DNA from: an uncultured Lachnospiraceae bacterium | GTDB lineage: Bacteria; Bacillota; Clostridia; Lachnospirales; Lachnospiraceae | Direction of reading: 5' to 3' | Assembly: GCA_910578605.1 (NCBI GenBank) | Contig: CAJTQG010000039.1 | Location: forward strand, 1 to 27,139 | DNA: 27,139 nucleotides | Shown: piece after piece, positions 7,866 to 15,781 of the stretch | Numbering within the stretch: the stretch's first letter is position 1 | How the letters are laid out: each line of letters opens with the position of its first letter | Translations under genes and position numbers: made by a program | Notes under the pieces: generated by a model | Database searches by the model: none | What the model saw: the letters and a program-made list of their open reading frames with translations, nothing else | What the model was told of the DNA's origin: nothing

Positions 7866-8053
7866 AAAGGTAAGGAACGAAAAAATTTGTTTCTTTGGTT
7901 GGATTCCCCATCCAACCCGGAAAGGCTACACTGCATCCTAAACTGTTTTACAGCCAGGATACAAGTGCACTTTTCGATATCCTCCCCTTTTTTGTATTAG
8001 GAAAAGACCACATAATGCCATTCCCCGGCAGCTATGTGGTCTTTCTTTTTCTT
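7866..8053 (+). ncRNA. Candidate structured RNA, three-way junction, family not recognised
   Basis: No gene covers 7749-8078. On the plus strand the ends pair: AAAGG (7866-7870) with CCTTT (7986-7990), AGGA (7873-7876) with TCCT (7980-7983) and CGAAAA (7878-7883) with TTTTCG (7971-7976). Inside are a perfect 8-bp hairpin GGTTGGAT/ATCCAACC (7897-7917, loop TCCCC) and a long hairpin CACTGCATCCT/AGGATACAAGTG (7929-7967) capped by CTGT/ACAG. Joining strands include CGGAAAGGCTA (7918-7928). A T6 run follows the closing stem, and a strong terminator follows at 8003. Strand is inferred from that terminator's T-tract; an extended -10 (TGGTTAATA, 7853-7861) precedes it but is weak. It does not match my memory of TPP, SAM, c-di-GMP, T-box, SRP or tmRNA; a divergent 6S RNA is not excluded. 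Confidence 0.5.
8003..8053 (+). terminator. Strong intrinsic terminator
   Basis: AAAGACCACATA (8003-8014) pairs perfectly with TATGTGGTCTTT (8033-8044); TGCC/GGCA pairs within the loop. On the plus strand it is followed by CTTTTTCTT, a usable T-tract. On the minus strand, where cardiolipin synthase ends 35 bases away, only TCC follows, so it fits best as the end of the plus-strand RNA, with possible dual use. Confidence 0.8.
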
Positions 8054-8078
8054 GTATATTAGGCGGTTAATTATCCTG

Positions 8079-9671
8079 CTACATTAGAGGGGCTATTATT
8101 TTCAACAGCTTTCCCATCAATTTCATAAAAAAGCTCGTTTTCTTGTAATCCCCCAAAGTAATTCTGTGACAACGGTGCATTGTCTCTTCTATATCCTGTT
8201 CAATATCTTTTATAACCGGACACTGGAACATATAAGTACCACACTCAAAATGAAGATATAAACTTCGGTAATCAAAATTTATCGTTCCCACCACTGCTTC
8301 CTGGTCATCACACACCACAACCTTGGCGTGGACAAATCCTGGTGTGTACTCATATATTTTAACACCGCATTGTATCAGCTCTGGGTAATGCTGTCTTGCC
8401 AGAGCAAATGCATACTTTTTGTCCGGTACATGGGGCAGGATTATCACCACCTCCACACCCCGCTTTGCCGCAAATTTAATGGCAGTCAGCATTTCATAAT
8501 CCAGAATTAAATAAGGTGTCATAATATGAACGTAGCGCTGAGCGCGGCTAATCATATCCAAATACACCATCTCCCCCACATTCTCATTGTCTAAGGGGCT
8601 GTCCCCATATGGCATAACAAAGCCTTCCTTGCGCTCTAATTCTCTGTTCTTTTTTTCCAAAAACCTTACATAATCCGGCTTATTCTCATTGATATTCCAC
8701 ATCTGCAAAAACATCAGCATAAAGTTTTCCACAGCAGCTCCCTCCAACATCACCGCTGTATCCTTCCAATGCCCAAAGCGCACTTTGCGGTTAATATATT
8801 CATCCGCAAAGTTAATTCCCCCTGTAAATCCAACCTTGCCATCGATAACTAAGATTTTTCTGTGGTCTCTATTGTTATAATGGGTAGACAATATTGGCTG
8901 AATGGGAGAAAAAATCTTACATTTAATCCCCAATTTTTTTAAATCCTCAGGATAACGCCAAGGCAGGTTCATCAATGTACAGGTGCCGTCATACATCACT
9001 CGCACCTCCACCCCCTGCTTGACTTTTTCCTCCAATATCTTCAGCACTCTTCCCCACATATATCCTTCATTGACAATAAAAAATTCCAGAAAAATATATT
9101 TTTCTGCTTTTTCTAACTGCACTAAAATCTCCTCAAAGGCTATATCCCCTAAAGGAAAATATGTTACATGGGTATTTTCATAAATAGGAAAAGGGCCATA
9201 TTGATTCATATATCTTACAAGATTTCCTACCCCTTTATTTTTTCTGTCAATCTTATCTAAAATATATGCCTTCTGCCTGGCAAATTCCTTTGTCTCCTTA
9301 ATCTGCTCCTGCAGTCTCCAGTGAAGAAATCTATGTCCTATCTGCAGCTCCACAAACAAATATAACATTCCCCCAACTACGGGAAGGGACATAATCAATA
9401 CAATCCATGTAATCTGAACAGCCGGGTTTTTAGGCTTATTCAATATATAGACAACAAGTATCAGTGAAACTAACATATATCCACTGTACAAATATGGTAT
9501 ATATTGACCTAATCTTCCAAATCCAAAAAACAGCAGCACAAACTGTAAAAGCAGCGACACTAGAATCACACCGGTTCTGCCGAATACAATTTGCCAAAAA
9601 CCTCTCTTTCCTTTTTCCAGAATGAGAATTTTATCCTTCTCTTCTTCTTTTATCCTTTCACTCATGTACAC
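8079..9671 (-). CDS. cls: Cardiolipin synthase (PLD superfamily)
   Basis: The enzyme condenses two phosphatidylglycerols into cardiolipin and glycerol at the membrane. Two hydrophobic segments near the N-terminus (GVILVSLLLQFVLLFFGFG and a longer one around ITWIVLIMSLPVVGGMLYLF) precede two phospholipase D domains. Both HKD motifs are intact: HRKILVIDGKVGFTGGINF and HAKVVVCDDQEAVVGTINFD. Length, about 530 residues, is slightly above the typical 480-510. Start choice: GGAAAGG is seven bases before a GTG at 9671; a TTG at 9677 is too close and an ATG at 9665 rather far, so GTG or ATG is likely. A long purine-rich leader lies upstream. Confidence 0.95.
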   Translation of the reverse strand: MYMSERIKEEEKDKILILEKGKRGFWQIVFGRTGVILVSLLLQFVLLFFGFGRLGQYIPYLYSGYMLVSLILVVYILNKPKNPAVQITWIVLIMSLPVVGGMLYLFVELQIGHRFLHWRLQEQIKETKEFARQKAYILDKIDRKNKGVGNLVRYMNQYGPFPIYENTHVTYFPLGDIAFEEILVQLEKAEKYIFLEFFIVNEGYMWGRVLKILEEKVKQGVEVRVMYDGTCTLMNLPWRYPEDLKKLGIKCKIFSPIQPILSTHYNNRDHRKILVIDGKVGFTGGINFADEYINRKVRFGHWKDTAVMLEGAAVENFMLMFLQMWNINENKPDYVRFLEKKNRELERKEGFVMPYGDSPLDNENVGEMVYLDMISRAQRYVHIMTPYLILDYEMLTAIKFAAKRGVEVVIILPHVPDKKYAFALARQHYPELIQCGVKIYEYTPGFVHAKVVVCDDQEAVVGTINFDYRSLYLHFECGTYMFQCPVIKDIEQDIEETMHRCHRITLGDYKKTSFFMKLMGKLLKIIAPLM

Positions 9672-9679
9672 AACCAAAC

Positions 9680-9998
9680 CTTTCCGTTACTTTTCGTTTT
9701 TCATACACTTTTTCATTTTTCATATTTCTGTATTTCATCATTTCTATTTATTATTGTATAAATTTTTATAAATACTTTTCATACATATTCTTCACTTACT
9801 TTATTTGCTCCATACCTCACTTTATCTACTTCATACCTTACTGACTTTATATACTACTTACATTTCTGCTTTATCATTTCTGCTTTTCATCTCTCCTTTT
9901 ATACCCTTATCTTTTTATTATGATACATCCGTTGTTTTCCTATAATATTTTTTATAATTCAAAGATAAATTCCTTTTATTGTATAGCTTAAGTTTTAA
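9680..9998. other. Gene-free AT-rich stretch with short direct repeats (cls leader side)
   Basis: Over 300 bases without a supported gene. The minus strand, which would form the cls leader, is very purine-rich. CATTTCTGCTTT occurs twice on the plus strand (9861-9872 and 9875-9886), CATACCT recurs in diverged copies near 9810-9835, and TTTTTCAT recurs near the cls end. I see no stable hairpin and no recognised regulatory RNA. Confidence 0.5.
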
Positions 9999-9999
9999 A

Positions 10000-10028
10000 T
10001 TGACAAGCCCCTTTTATTTTGATACCAT
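10000..10028 (+). promoter_or_regulatory. Promoter of the TetR-family gene
   Basis: A perfect -35 TTGACA (10000-10005) is followed after 17 bases by TACCAT (10023-10028), a 4/6 match to the -10 consensus. The gene starts about 70 bases downstream. I see no clear palindrome overlapping it, so autoregulation is not shown. Confidence 0.6.
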
Positions 10029-10105
10029 TACAACACTATATTTTACTTTTATTTATATTCGTATTGTAGGCAAAGCACAAATGTCCCACAGAAATGAGGA
10101 TTCTT

Positions 10106-10669
10106 ATGGAAACAGAAAAAAAACGGTCAGATCGCCGAATCCGCCGTACACAAAACAATCTTAAAAAAGCGCTTCTCTCTCTGCTGCAGACAAAAAATAT
10201 CAATGAAATTTCTATTCGGGAGTTGGCTGAGCTAGCTGACATTAACCGGGGAACTTTTTATCTGCATTATCGGGATCCCTATGATCTCCTAAGACAGCTC
10301 TCAGAACAATTTTTGGCAGAGCTGCAGCAGCTCACGGAGGACAATTCCCATATTGGAACATATCAATCCCTGTGCCGCCTCTATCATTTTATCCAGACAA
10401 ACCATGAATTGCTGCATATTTTGCTTGGTGTAAACGGAGATATCTTATTTCAAAATTCTTTAGAAAAAATGCTGATAAAAAATATTTTGGAACAGGAAAT
10501 GAACACTTCCTCAAAGAATGATTACCGCACTTTTGAATACTACACTACATTTGCAGTGTCCGGCTGGGTTGCTGTTATTCGCAGCTGGCTCGACAATGGA
10601 ATGAAGGAATCCCCTGAAGAAATTGCCCTTATGACAATGCATATCACAGGGCAATTAGGCTCTCTTTGA
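10106..10669 (+). CDS. TetR/AcrR family transcriptional regulator
   Basis: The 187-aa product has an N-terminal helix-turn-helix of the TetR type: RRTQNNLKKALLSLLQTK, then NEISIRELAELADINRGTFY and LHYRDPYDLL, all hallmark positions (about residues 12-62). The C-terminal half is an all-helical ligand or dimerisation domain of the kind often seen in low-GC Firmicutes. The start at 10106 is preferred because GAGG lies seven bases upstream; an ATG at 10094 has no site. It converges on fabF (37-base gap, no clear terminator). Targets are unknown; fabF is a positional candidate only. Confidence 0.9.
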   Translation: METEKKRSDRRIRRTQNNLKKALLSLLQTKNINEISIRELAELADINRGTFYLHYRDPYDLLRQLSEQFLAELQQLTEDNSHIGTYQSLCRLYHFIQTNHELLHILLGVNGDILFQNSLEKMLIKNILEQEMNTSSKNDYRTFEYYTTFAVSGWVAVIRSWLDNGMKESPEEIALMTMHITGQLGSL

Positions 10670-10706
10670 TTTTATCTGTTTTATTTGTTTCTCACTCTTA
10701 TTTTGC

Positions 10707-11942
10707 CTATCCTTTGTACTCTCTTACAATAAGAGCCCCATTATGGCCCCCGAAACCTAGAGAATTGCTCATAGCAATGTGTACAGGCATGTACACTCCC
10801 TCTCCCTTTGTGTAATCTAAATCACAGTTCGGATCATCCTCCTTGAGACCAACCGTAGGATGGATATATCCCTCCTCTATTGATTTCAAACATGTAATCA
10901 GCTCCACTCCTCCTCCAGCTCCAAACAAATGGCCAATCATAGATTTTGTTGAGTTTATTTTTACCTTATATGCTGCCTGTCCCATTGCTTTTTTTATAGC
11001 CACAGTCTCATACCAGTCATTGTAAGTTGTACTTGTTCCATGAGCATTGATATAATCAATTTGCTCTGGCACAATATTTGCTTCCCTCATAGCAAACTCC
11101 ATAGCCTTAGCCATACCGCTTCCATCCTCAAGAGGGGTTGTGACATGGCTGGCGTCGCATGTGCTGCCATAGCCAATAATCTCCCCATAAATCACCGCGT
11201 CTCTCTTTAGGGCATGCTCAAGCTCCTCCAAAATCAATACGCCAGCTCCCTCCCCTGTGACAAATCCGTCTCTGTTTTTATCAAATGGGCGAGAGGCATT
11301 CATAGGATCTGTACTCTCAGTTAATGCTGTCAGCTGCAGGAAGGTTGCCACACCAAAAGGGGATATGGAGCTGTCAGTTCCTCCTGCCGCCATCACATCC
11401 ATCTCCCCATATCGTATACTGTGGTATGCTTCCCCGATAGAATTAGTTCCTGTTGCGCAGGCAGTGACTACATCCAGGCACTTTCCCTGAAAGCCCAGTG
11501 CTATGGCAATATTTGCTGCTGCCATATTTCCTAAAACCTTTGGTGCCGACAGAGGATGAACCTTCCTGGGGCCACCGCCAAGCAGCTTAATATGCTCTCT
11601 CTCAATTCCCTCTAAACTGCCCACACCGGAGCCCACACATACACCAAGGCGATATTTATCCTCCTGCTCTGTAACCAGTCTGCTGTCCCGAAACGCCTGA
11701 AGAGCCGCCGACACTGCCATCTGGGTAAACCTGTCCATTCGCTTGCTCTCCTTGACACTGATAAAATCCTTTGGGTTAAAATCTCGAATCTCCGCTGCCA
11801 CCTTTGCCTTATAGTCTGTCGTATCAAAATTTTGTATAAAATCTATTCCTACCTTTTTTTCATGAATCCCCTTCCAAAAATCTTCCACACTATTTCCAAT
11901 GGGAGTTATCAAACCCATCCCTGTCACTACTACTCTCTTCAC
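10707..11942 (-). CDS. fabF: Beta-ketoacyl-ACP synthase II
   Basis: FabF elongates acyl-ACP with malonyl-ACP in fatty acid synthesis. The 411-aa protein keeps the full Cys-His-His set plus lysine: C162 in VVTACATGTNSI, H301 in INAHGTSTTYND, K333 and H338 in NSTKSMIGHLFGAGG. The start is a GTG at 11942 with AAGGAAGG about nine bases upstream. It stands alone, outside any fab operon in this window, so it may be a second FabF or one specialised for a subset of acyl chains; that is inference. A promoter with an inverted repeat between its boxes lies at 12003-12031. Confidence 0.95.
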   Translation of the reverse strand: MKRVVVTGMGLITPIGNSVEDFWKGIHEKKVGIDFIQNFDTTDYKAKVAAEIRDFNPKDFISVKESKRMDRFTQMAVSAALQAFRDSRLVTEQEDKYRLGVCVGSGVGSLEGIEREHIKLLGGGPRKVHPLSAPKVLGNMAAANIAIALGFQGKCLDVVTACATGTNSIGEAYHSIRYGEMDVMAAGGTDSSISPFGVATFLQLTALTESTDPMNASRPFDKNRDGFVTGEGAGVLILEELEHALKRDAVIYGEIIGYGSTCDASHVTTPLEDGSGMAKAMEFAMREANIVPEQIDYINAHGTSTTYNDWYETVAIKKAMGQAAYKVKINSTKSMIGHLFGAGGGVELITCLKSIEEGYIHPTVGLKEDDPNCDLDYTKGEGVYMPVHIAMSNSLGFGGHNGALIVREYKG

Positions 11943-12002
11943 AAAAAGCTACCTTCCTTTCCTTTTTGGTAGTGCCGCAATACGACGCATATCTGTTTAC
12001 TT

Positions 12003-12031
12003 ATCTTATATAATTGTTTTTCACAATTCAA
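12003..12031 (-). promoter_or_regulatory. fabF promoter with an embedded inverted repeat
   Basis: On the minus strand TTGAAT (12031-12026) and TAAGAT (12008-12003) are 17 bases apart. Between them, plus-strand AATTGT (12012-12017) and ACAATT (12023-12028) form a perfect inverted repeat spaced by five bases, exactly where a repressor would block polymerase. It does not match my memory of FapR or FabT operators. Confidence 0.55.
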
Positions 12032-12177
12032 TATGCCATTTTATCATCTTTTGTATTTTAATGAACATTTTTCTTTATTTTGTTGATTTTTCTATTTTTT
12101 TCTGGATAATTACAGCTTGTTTTCTTGTAAAATATAATAAATAATGATATATTTTCTCTTAACGACTGAAGTATTAC

Positions 12178-12230
12178 TTGGCTATACAAATGCCATCAAT
12201 ATAATGCCGAGGGCAAAATACCTTTTGCCC
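12178..12230 (+). promoter_or_regulatory. Aminotransferase promoter with hairpin at the transcript start
   Basis: A perfect TATAAT (12200-12205) has a weak -35, TTGGCT (12178-12183), 16 bases upstream. Five bases after the -10, GGGCAAAA (12211-12218) and TTTTGCCC (12223-12230) form a perfect 8-bp inverted repeat with a 4-base loop. It would sit at the very 5' end of the mRNA, either as a stabilising cap hairpin or as an operator. No plus-strand gene lies immediately upstream, so it is not a terminator of a neighbour. Confidence 0.55.
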
Positions 12231-12282
12231 CAACATCATATATATCAGACTATAGGTAAATATAGAGAAAGGAACACTAATT

Positions 12283-13503
12283 ATGAGAACATTTGAAAAG
12301 TCTAATAAGCTGGACAATGTATGCTATGATGTGCGGGGACCAGTAGTAGATGAAGCCAACAAGATGATTGAAAAAAATATTGATATTTTAAAATTAAACA
12401 TTGGCAATCCTGCGCCATTTGGCTTTAATGCCCCAAATGAAGTGATACAGGATATGACCTTTAACCTGCTAGACAGCCAGGGGTATTCCGATTCCAAAGG
12501 AATCTTTTCCGCACGAAAGGCCATTATGCAGTATTGCCAGTTGAAAAATATTCCAAACGTTGGTTTAAATGATATTTATACTGGTAATGGAGTGAGCGAG
12601 CTGATTACTATGAGTATGCAGGGGTTGTTGAATGACGGAGACGAAATTTTAATTCCCTCTCCTGATTATCCTCTGTGGACAGGTGCTGCCAATCTGGCTG
12701 GGGGCAAGCCTGTACACTACATATGTGATGAACAGTCCAACTGGTATCCTGACTTAGAAGATATGGAAAAGAAAATTACAGACAGAACGAAGGGTATCGT
12801 CATTATCAATCCAAACAATCCAACTGGAGCCCTGTACCCAAAAGATATTTTGGAAAAAATCGCAGACCTTGCCAGAAAATATGAGCTTATCATTTTTGCG
12901 GACGAAATATACGACCGTCTTGTGATGGATGGAATGAAGCATACCTCCATCGCCTCCTTAGCACCAGACATTATGTGCGTCACCTTCAACGGTCTGTCCA
13001 AATCACACCGGATTGCCGGCTTTCGCAGCGGCTGGATGTGCCTGAGCGGTGAGAAAGCCTACTGCAAGGGATATATTGAAGGGCTGAATATGCTCTCCTC
13101 CATGAGACTTTGTTCTAATGTGCCCGCCCAATCTATCATCCAGACTGCTCTTGGGGGCATCCAAAGCTCTGACGAACTGTTATTGCCAGGGGGACGAATC
13201 TATGAACAGAGGGAATTTATATATCAGGCTTTGATGGATATTCCCGGGGTAAGTGTGGTAAAGCCGCAAGCCGCCTTTTATATTTTCCCGAAATTAGATG
13301 TTCAAAAATTTAACATAACAAATGATGAACAATTTGCCCTAGATTTTCTCAGGGAAAAACATGTATTGATTATACAGGGAAGCGGCTTTAACTGGCAGGC
13401 TCCAGACCATTTCCGCATCGTCTATCTTCCATGTATTGACGACTTAAAACTGGCAGCAGGAAAACTAAAGGATTTCCTAAGCCATTACCAGCAAGGGTTA
13501 TAA
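12283..13503 (+). CDS. alaA: Alanine-type aminotransferase (PLP, class I)
   Basis: This 406-aa enzyme belongs to the AlaA group of class I aminotransferases, which interconvert alanine/2-oxoglutarate and pyruvate/glutamate. Visible features: KLNIGNPAPFGFNAP near the N-terminus, NPNNPTG (176-182), the PLP-contacting ADEIYDRL (206-213), Schiff-base lysine K240 in FNGLSKSHRIAGFRSGW and the substrate arginine in the HFRIVYLP segment near the C-terminus. The GYSDSKG block (67-73) is typical of AlaA. AAAGGA lies nine bases before the ATG. It is monocistronic: its own promoter region lies upstream and a strong terminator at 13583. Exact substrate is assigned by family, not proven. Confidence 0.88.
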   Translation: MRTFEKSNKLDNVCYDVRGPVVDEANKMIEKNIDILKLNIGNPAPFGFNAPNEVIQDMTFNLLDSQGYSDSKGIFSARKAIMQYCQLKNIPNVGLNDIYTGNGVSELITMSMQGLLNDGDEILIPSPDYPLWTGAANLAGGKPVHYICDEQSNWYPDLEDMEKKITDRTKGIVIINPNNPTGALYPKDILEKIADLARKYELIIFADEIYDRLVMDGMKHTSIASLAPDIMCVTFNGLSKSHRIAGFRSGWMCLSGEKAYCKGYIEGLNMLSSMRLCSNVPAQSIIQTALGGIQSSDELLLPGGRIYEQREFIYQALMDIPGVSVVKPQAAFYIFPKLDVQKFNITNDEQFALDFLREKHVLIIQGSGFNWQAPDHFRIVYLPCIDDLKLAAGKLKDFLSHYQQGL

Positions 13504-13582
13504 ATACTGCATGCATAAATATAAAATAATGGATTCTATACAAATTTCACATTCTGTATCCCATTTAGCAGCACAATAAAAC

Positions 13583-13634
13583 AGAAGGGCAGATGCTTAG
13601 AGAATATGCTTCTCTTTTATGCATCTGCCCTTCT
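13583..13634. terminator. Bidirectional terminator between convergent genes
   Basis: AGAAGGGCAGATGC (13583-13596) and GCATCTGCCCTTCT (13621-13634) form a perfect 14-bp stem; AGAGAA/TTCTCT pairs again inside the loop. TTTATT follows on the plus strand and GTTTTATT on the minus strand. It ends both alaA and the LTA-synthase-like gene. Confidence 0.88.
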
Positions 13635-13663
13635 TTATTACAAACAATAATTCCATTGTATTT

Positions 13664-15766
13664 TTATTGTAATTCAAAGAAATCATCCATACGATTTTTC
13701 TTGTCAAAAAGATGATTATATTGAAGTATGTCATACTCCCACACCTGATCATAATAAGGAGAGTTTTTGTCTGTAATGCTGTAGTATTTACCATCCGCTC
13801 CAAAGTAACCTGATACGTTCATTGCAGGCACATCCTTCATCAGTTCCAACTGATATTTATTGTAGCCGGACTTTTTCATTCCTGCAGTATCCAGCATAAT
13901 AGACTGAAGAAAATTCAGGCTTGTCTTTTCAATATATTTTTCCTGAATATCATAATTTGCCCAGATGAAGAAAGGCACCTTATACAATTCCATATTTTCC
14001 TCGGGAGTCAGGGCGTTCAAGTTCTTGCCAATAATGCTTTCATAAAAGCTGTCGGAAAGCCCAGGCTCATGATCCCCAAACATACAAATCACAGTTGGCT
14101 CCTTTTGCTGTTCAAAGTATTCTATCAGTCTCTTTGTCTGTGCATCACTGATATGAACTAAATTCAAATAGCGCTGGGCAGCACTATCCGCACATTCCGG
14201 TGTTGTAATCTGAATGGTTTTTGGCAGATTATCAAAATCCCTTTCATAGGCACTATGATTCTGCATTGTAACATTAAACAAATAAAATGGTCCATCATTC
14301 TCCGACTTTGACTTCTCATACTCTTCTATAATTCTGTCATAATCCGACTCATCTGAAATAAAATTTCTCACAAGTTTTGGATTGACAAAATCCTCCTTTG
14401 TAATAAACTTAGAAAATCCAAAGTTGTTATATACATTGATTCGATTGTAGCCGCTTGCATTGTATGGGTGCATTGCCAGTATGCCCTGGTAATTGTTCAG
14501 CTTTAAATTGCCTGTGAGGGACGGAAGATACCGCTTCACATATAACTGGTATGGAGTAGACCCATTGGGCAAAAATGCTTTACTGTCTCCTGTTAAAAAC
14601 TCAAACTCGGAGTTGGCAGTCTGTCCGCCAAAAACGGATACATAGGCAAAGCCCTTTACCGTGTTTTTCTTTAAACTATTGTAGAAGGGCAAGACCTCCT
14701 GGTTTGTCTCAAACTTTCCTACACTCTGCAAATCCGCAAAGGCTTCATTCATTATCACAATCACATTAGGTGTTTTTGCGTTCTTCTCCTCCACACTGTC
14801 TGACGGATAATCCTGAGCAATTTCCTGGGCTGCCTCCTTGTCATAGCCCTCAGGTTTCTCCACCATCATCAGTCTTATACTTCTCACAAAGGTAAGCAGT
14901 CCCCCATTGTTTGTGTAACTTTTTATGGGACGAAATGTATTGACATTGATTTTATAGTCTTTCAAAGTATCCGAAAACACCATAAATTTCAGCATAAACA
15001 CTAAAAAGCAAACATAAATCACTCCCACTGCGGCTCTTGTATAAATTTTCACCTTTCCCTGTTTTATCTTACATCCAAGAGCTATGCATGCCACAACAAA
15101 ACAAATTAAAAATAAAATAGGCCAAGTTATATGATAGCTGAAATCCGACGCCACATTCATAGCTGTGCGGATAATGGAAAAATCCGATGCCAGCAGGGGA
15201 ATCTGTCTAAACTGCACAAGAAAAATATTGCAGGTTGCAAACATTGCCGTGACAATTGACATTAAAATGATACTTGTCCTGACACTGATTGTGAGGGCAA
15301 AGACAAAATACATCATAGCATAGTAAATCAGCAGATTAAACACTACCTTGTACACCTTCATCTGCACTAAGTCCGTCCACCCCATAGCCCACTCTGCAAG
15401 CAAAAAACAGACAATGGGAAAACACTGCATAATCATTACGTTCAGCAGCAGGTTTGCTTTCTCCTTCAATGGATTTTTGAAAAAAACACATAGGGAGTAA
15501 AAGATTATAAACATAAAATAAACGACCGTTCTCTTTTTCAGGAGAGAGGAGGCTCCCGCCCCGTCAACTCCATAAAAACAATCCTTGTTCAGGAAGAAAA
15601 ATACAATGGCAAGCAGCCAGATTCCCGCTGTAATTCCTGCCTTCACCATTACCTTTTGTTTTTCATTTAATTCCTTGTACCATGCTGTTAGTTTATTGTT
15701 TGGTGATGCTTGTTTATTCTTATTTTTGTTGTTCCATATCTTGAATTGATTCAATTGTATTTTCAT
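13664..15766 (-). CDS. LTA synthase family membrane protein (sulfatase fold)
   Basis: This family polymerises or transfers glycerol-phosphate from phosphatidylglycerol outside the membrane. The 700-aa protein has several membrane segments within about 45-265 and an extracellular sulfatase-like domain from about 333. Key residues are present: metal-binding E341 in VIVIMNEAFAD, the threonine nucleophile T383 in GGQTANSEFEFLTG, HPYNASGYNRINVYNNFGF, and D565-H566 in FGDHEP. It starts 15 bases after the stop of the secreted beta-helix gene with GGAAGG just upstream, so the two are one operon. The long N-terminal extension and 700-residue length differ from classical LtaS (about 640), so the product could be a teichoic-acid-like or other phosphoglycerol decoration. 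Confidence 0.9.
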   Translation of the reverse strand: MKIQLNQFKIWNNKNKNKQASPNNKLTAWYKELNEKQKVMVKAGITAGIWLLAIVFFFLNKDCFYGVDGAGASSLLKKRTVVYFMFIIFYSLCVFFKNPLKEKANLLLNVMIMQCFPIVCFLLAEWAMGWTDLVQMKVYKVVFNLLIYYAMMYFVFALTISVRTSIILMSIVTAMFATCNIFLVQFRQIPLLASDFSIIRTAMNVASDFSYHITWPILFLICFVVACIALGCKIKQGKVKIYTRAAVGVIYVCFLVFMLKFMVFSDTLKDYKINVNTFRPIKSYTNNGGLLTFVRSIRLMMVEKPEGYDKEAAQEIAQDYPSDSVEEKNAKTPNVIVIMNEAFADLQSVGKFETNQEVLPFYNSLKKNTVKGFAYVSVFGGQTANSEFEFLTGDSKAFLPNGSTPYQLYVKRYLPSLTGNLKLNNYQGILAMHPYNASGYNRINVYNNFGFSKFITKEDFVNPKLVRNFISDESDYDRIIEEYEKSKSENDGPFYLFNVTMQNHSAYERDFDNLPKTIQITTPECADSAAQRYLNLVHISDAQTKRLIEYFEQQKEPTVICMFGDHEPGLSDSFYESIIGKNLNALTPEENMELYKVPFFIWANYDIQEKYIEKTSLNFLQSIMLDTAGMKKSGYNKYQLELMKDVPAMNVSGYFGADGKYYSITDKNSPYYDQVWEYDILQYNHLFDKKNRMDDFFELQ

Positions 15767-15781
15767 TTGCCTTCCGCTTCC

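Noticed and set aside
7866..7990. Structured region as a minus-strand leader of the SEC-C gene
   Set aside because: A near-consensus minus-strand promoter at 7789-7817 lies between the structure and the gene, and the terminator T-tract favours the plus strand.
10036..10242. 68-codon minus-strand frame over the TetR start
   Set aside because: It is the reverse complement of a typical TetR helix-turn-helix coding region and has no ribosome binding site.
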